Assembly: GCA_025800305.1 (NCBI GenBank)
Contig: JAOXRY010000036.1
Span: forward strand, 1 to 6,450
Direction: 5' to 3'
Length of the DNA stretch: 6,450 nucleotides
From: Campylobacterales bacterium
GTDB lineage: Bacteria > Campylobacterota > Campylobacteria > Campylobacterales > SZUA-545
Within the stretch, counting starts at the first letter, position 1; every line of letters starts with the position of its first letter. Below the pieces are notes generated by a model, which made no database searches, had not been told where the DNA came from, and worked only from the letters and a program-made list of their open reading frames with translations. Both the position numbers and the translations under genes were made by a program. Shown here piece by piece: positions 5,427-6,450 of this stretch.

Positions 5427-5556
5427 GTGCGTCGCTAATCGTCCTCCTTGATAGATATAAAATCTATCTTCAAAATGTTTACTTTTTAAACTTCGTCACT
5501 TTAAAAAAACTTAAGAAGGCAGCGACGCTCTCCCTTCTTACATCCCTTTATTTTTA
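5427..5556 (+). ncRNA. Candidate sigma-54-driven small RNA with anti-Shine-Dalgarno motif
   Basis: The region has no credible reading frame: the only ATG opens four codons. It is full of structure. GCGTCGCT (5429-5436) is perfectly complementary to AGCGACGC (5521-5528). GATAGAT/ATCTATC (5450-5456 and 5462-5468) forms a 7 bp hairpin with a 5-base loop. TAAGAAGG/CCTTCTTA (5512-5519 and 5533-5540) forms an 8 bp hairpin near the end, followed after six bases by a T-rich run (5547-5560) that could serve as a loose terminator. Between the 5' arm and the first hairpin lies single-stranded TCCTCCTT (5442-5449), complementary to AAGGAGGA and identical to the anti-Shine-Dalgarno core of 16S rRNA. The predicted length is roughly 110-135 bases. 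Alternatives are an untranslated tail, a repeated intergenic element, or antisense RNA to the convergent operon. Confidence 0.45.
5502..5540 (-). terminator. Intrinsic terminator of the ABC permease operon
   Basis: Read on the - strand, TAAGAAGG (5540-5533) pairs with CCTTCTTA (5519-5512) around a 13-base loop and is followed by AG and seven Ts (5508-5502), a classic intrinsic terminator. The stop codon TAA of the 62-residue gene (5540-5538) forms the foot of the stem. The same hairpin is available to the convergent small RNA candidate. Confidence 0.8.
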
Positions 5557-5726
5557 TCTTTTAAAACCAATATTTCTAAAAGAGCAGAGAATTTTTTTAA
5601 GTTTTGGTTATCTAATCTTGAAACGTAACTTTTTAGTATAGTAGATTTTTTCTTTAGATCTAAAGACCTAAAAGCTTTAAAAGATTTTTGCCCATTGACT
5701 AAATCTTTTGGTGTAACATTTCTCAT
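5538..5726 (-). CDS. Uncharacterised 62-residue basic protein coupled to the ABC permease
   Basis: I do not recognise this protein. It is small, Lys-rich (about one residue in five) and mainly helical, without signal peptide, cysteine or membrane segment. Two amphipathic helices can be drawn: about 20-38 (LDLKKKSTILKSYVSRLDN) and about 41-55 (NLKKFSALLEILVLK). Its ATG (5726-5724) overlaps the permease stop TGA (5725-5723) as ATGA, the standard sign of translational coupling, and the intrinsic terminator begins at its stop. Both points make a real expressed gene more likely than a chance frame. It could be a small partner of the transporter or an unrelated gene kept in the operon. Confidence 0.65.
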   Translation of the reverse strand: MRNVTPKDLVNGQKSFKAFRSLDLKKKSTILKSYVSRLDNQNLKKFSALLEILVLKDKNKGM

Positions 5727-6450
5727 ATTGCTTCTTTTTGATTAAAAACACTTTGGAGATAGTCAGAGATCTGAATAAGAGAGAAGGTAATAAAAAAGAT
5801 AAAGAGCCCAGGAAAGAAACTAACCCACCAAGCGATGTCTATTACGCTTTTTCCATCTGCTAAAATTGTCCCCCAACTCATATCAGGAGGTGTGATTCCC
5901 AAACCTAAAAAACTTAGTCCACTTTCAGCTAATATAGCACCACTTACACCAAATGTAAAACTAATAAGAACTATCGGAGCTAAAAGGGGTGCATAGTATT
6001 TAAAAATTATTTTTAGAGTATTTACTTTGGCAATTTTTAAGATCTTTATAAAACCTTTGGATCCAATTGAAAAACTTTCACTTCTAATCATCCTTGAAGT
6101 TCCCATCCATCCTGTGATTGAGATGACAATAATAAGGATAAATGCAGAAGCATCAATGTAGCTAATCAGTGCTAGAAGAAGAAAGAATGTTGGAAAAGTT
6201 AGGAAGAGATCTATAACTATTACTGTGATTTTATCAACGGTTCCTCTAAAAAATCCAGCAGTTATTCCAACCATAAGACCAATTAAGTTTCCAATAATGG
6301 CACTTCCTACACCAATTAGTAAAGAGTTCTTTCCCCCTTCAATGACACGGGCAAGAAGATCTCTTCCTAATCTGTCTGTTCCAAATGGGTGTTCAAAGGA
6401 TGGTGGAAGCAATATGGACTTAATATTTAGCTCCAGTGGCGAAACGGTAT
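5723..6450 (-). CDS. ABC transporter permease, DppC/OppC/YejE type (N-terminus outside window)
   Basis: This is an inner-membrane permease of a peptide/nickel-type ABC importer, which pairs with a second permease, ATPases and a periplasmic binding protein. The frame stays open to the right edge, so an internal TTG at 6412 is not the start; the first membrane segment lies beyond the window. Family marks are PPSFEHPFGTDRLGRDLLARV just inside the open part (near 6409-6347), five visible membrane helices, and the C-terminal hallmark SGLSFLGLGITPPDMSWG (near 5922-5869). The cytoplasmic loop that normally carries the EAA motif reads FIKILKIAKVNTLKIIFKYY: the two Ala and the Gly of the usual EAA---G pattern are replaced, though position and length agree. 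The gene overlaps the 62-residue gene by ATGA. The substrate cannot be told from the sequence. Confidence 0.93.
   Translation of the reverse strand, partial: TVSPLELNIKSILLPPSFEHPFGTDRLGRDLLARVIEGGKNSLLIGVGSAIIGNLIGLMVGITAGFFRGTVDKITVIVIDLFLTFPTFFLLLALISYIDASAFILIIVISITGWMGTSRMIRSESFSIGSKGFIKILKIAKVNTLKIIFKYYAPLLAPIVLISFTFGVSGAILAESGLSFLGLGITPPDMSWGTILADGKSVIDIAWWVSFFPGLFIFFITFSLIQISDYLQSVFNQKEAI

Noticed and set aside
6410..6412. TTG as the start of the ABC permease
   Set aside because: The frame is open to the window edge, and the residues before it (LNIKSI then LLPPS) continue the family pattern, so the true start lies outside.
1..6450. CRISPR arrays, tRNA or rRNA genes, insertion sequences, phage genes
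   Set aside because: No regularly spaced repeats, cloverleaf, rRNA segments, transposase or terminal inverted repeats were found. The 16S-like CCTCCTT at 5443 is an isolated motif, not an rRNA end.

Overview
This AT-rich window reads like a chromosomal piece of a motile, flagellated member of the Campylobacterota (epsilonproteobacteria), perhaps Sulfurimonas-like. The genus is a guess. The grounds are base composition, many soluble two-component genes, a histidine kinase with an HQWKQSL box, and two copies of the flagellar sigma-54 promoter pattern GGAA-N6-TTGCTT.

Layout, left to right. (1) The tail of an unidentified + strand gene (1-66) and a small thioredoxin (118-492), closed by a long hairpin terminator (507-550). 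(2) A - strand cassette, 3501 down to 624: a soluble PAS histidine kinase, a receiver-PAS response regulator with an unrecognised C-terminal helical domain, and a YhbQ-type GIY-YIG protein that starts 3 bases after the regulator's stop. (3) A - strand pair, 4703 down to 3649: an unknown 116-residue protein and a lipoprotein lytic transglycosylase. (4) Diverging from that pair, a + strand gene (4789-5409) with a good sigma-54 promoter and a weak flagellin-like segment. (5) A 128-base gap (5410-5537) that is not empty. A second, very good sigma-54 promoter overlaps the stop codon of the preceding gene and points into a strongly structured, non-coding stretch carrying an exposed CCTCCTT (anti-Shine-Dalgarno) motif. 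I read this as a probable small regulatory RNA. (6) A - strand transporter operon entering from the right edge: a peptide-type ABC permease (N-terminus outside the window) coupled by an ATGA overlap to a 62-residue protein, ending in an intrinsic terminator inside the gap.

How the parts may work together (inference). The two sigma-54 promoters would switch on the flagellin-like protein and the RNA at the same stage of flagellar assembly. The RNA could then dampen translation of mRNAs with strong ribosome binding sites, or act on the convergent transporter operon. The kinase and regulator form a cytoplasmic phosphorelay with no DNA-binding output, so they probably act through protein contacts. 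Start codons were revised for the kinase, the regulator and the sigma-54 gene because only the internal ATG has a well-placed ribosome binding site.
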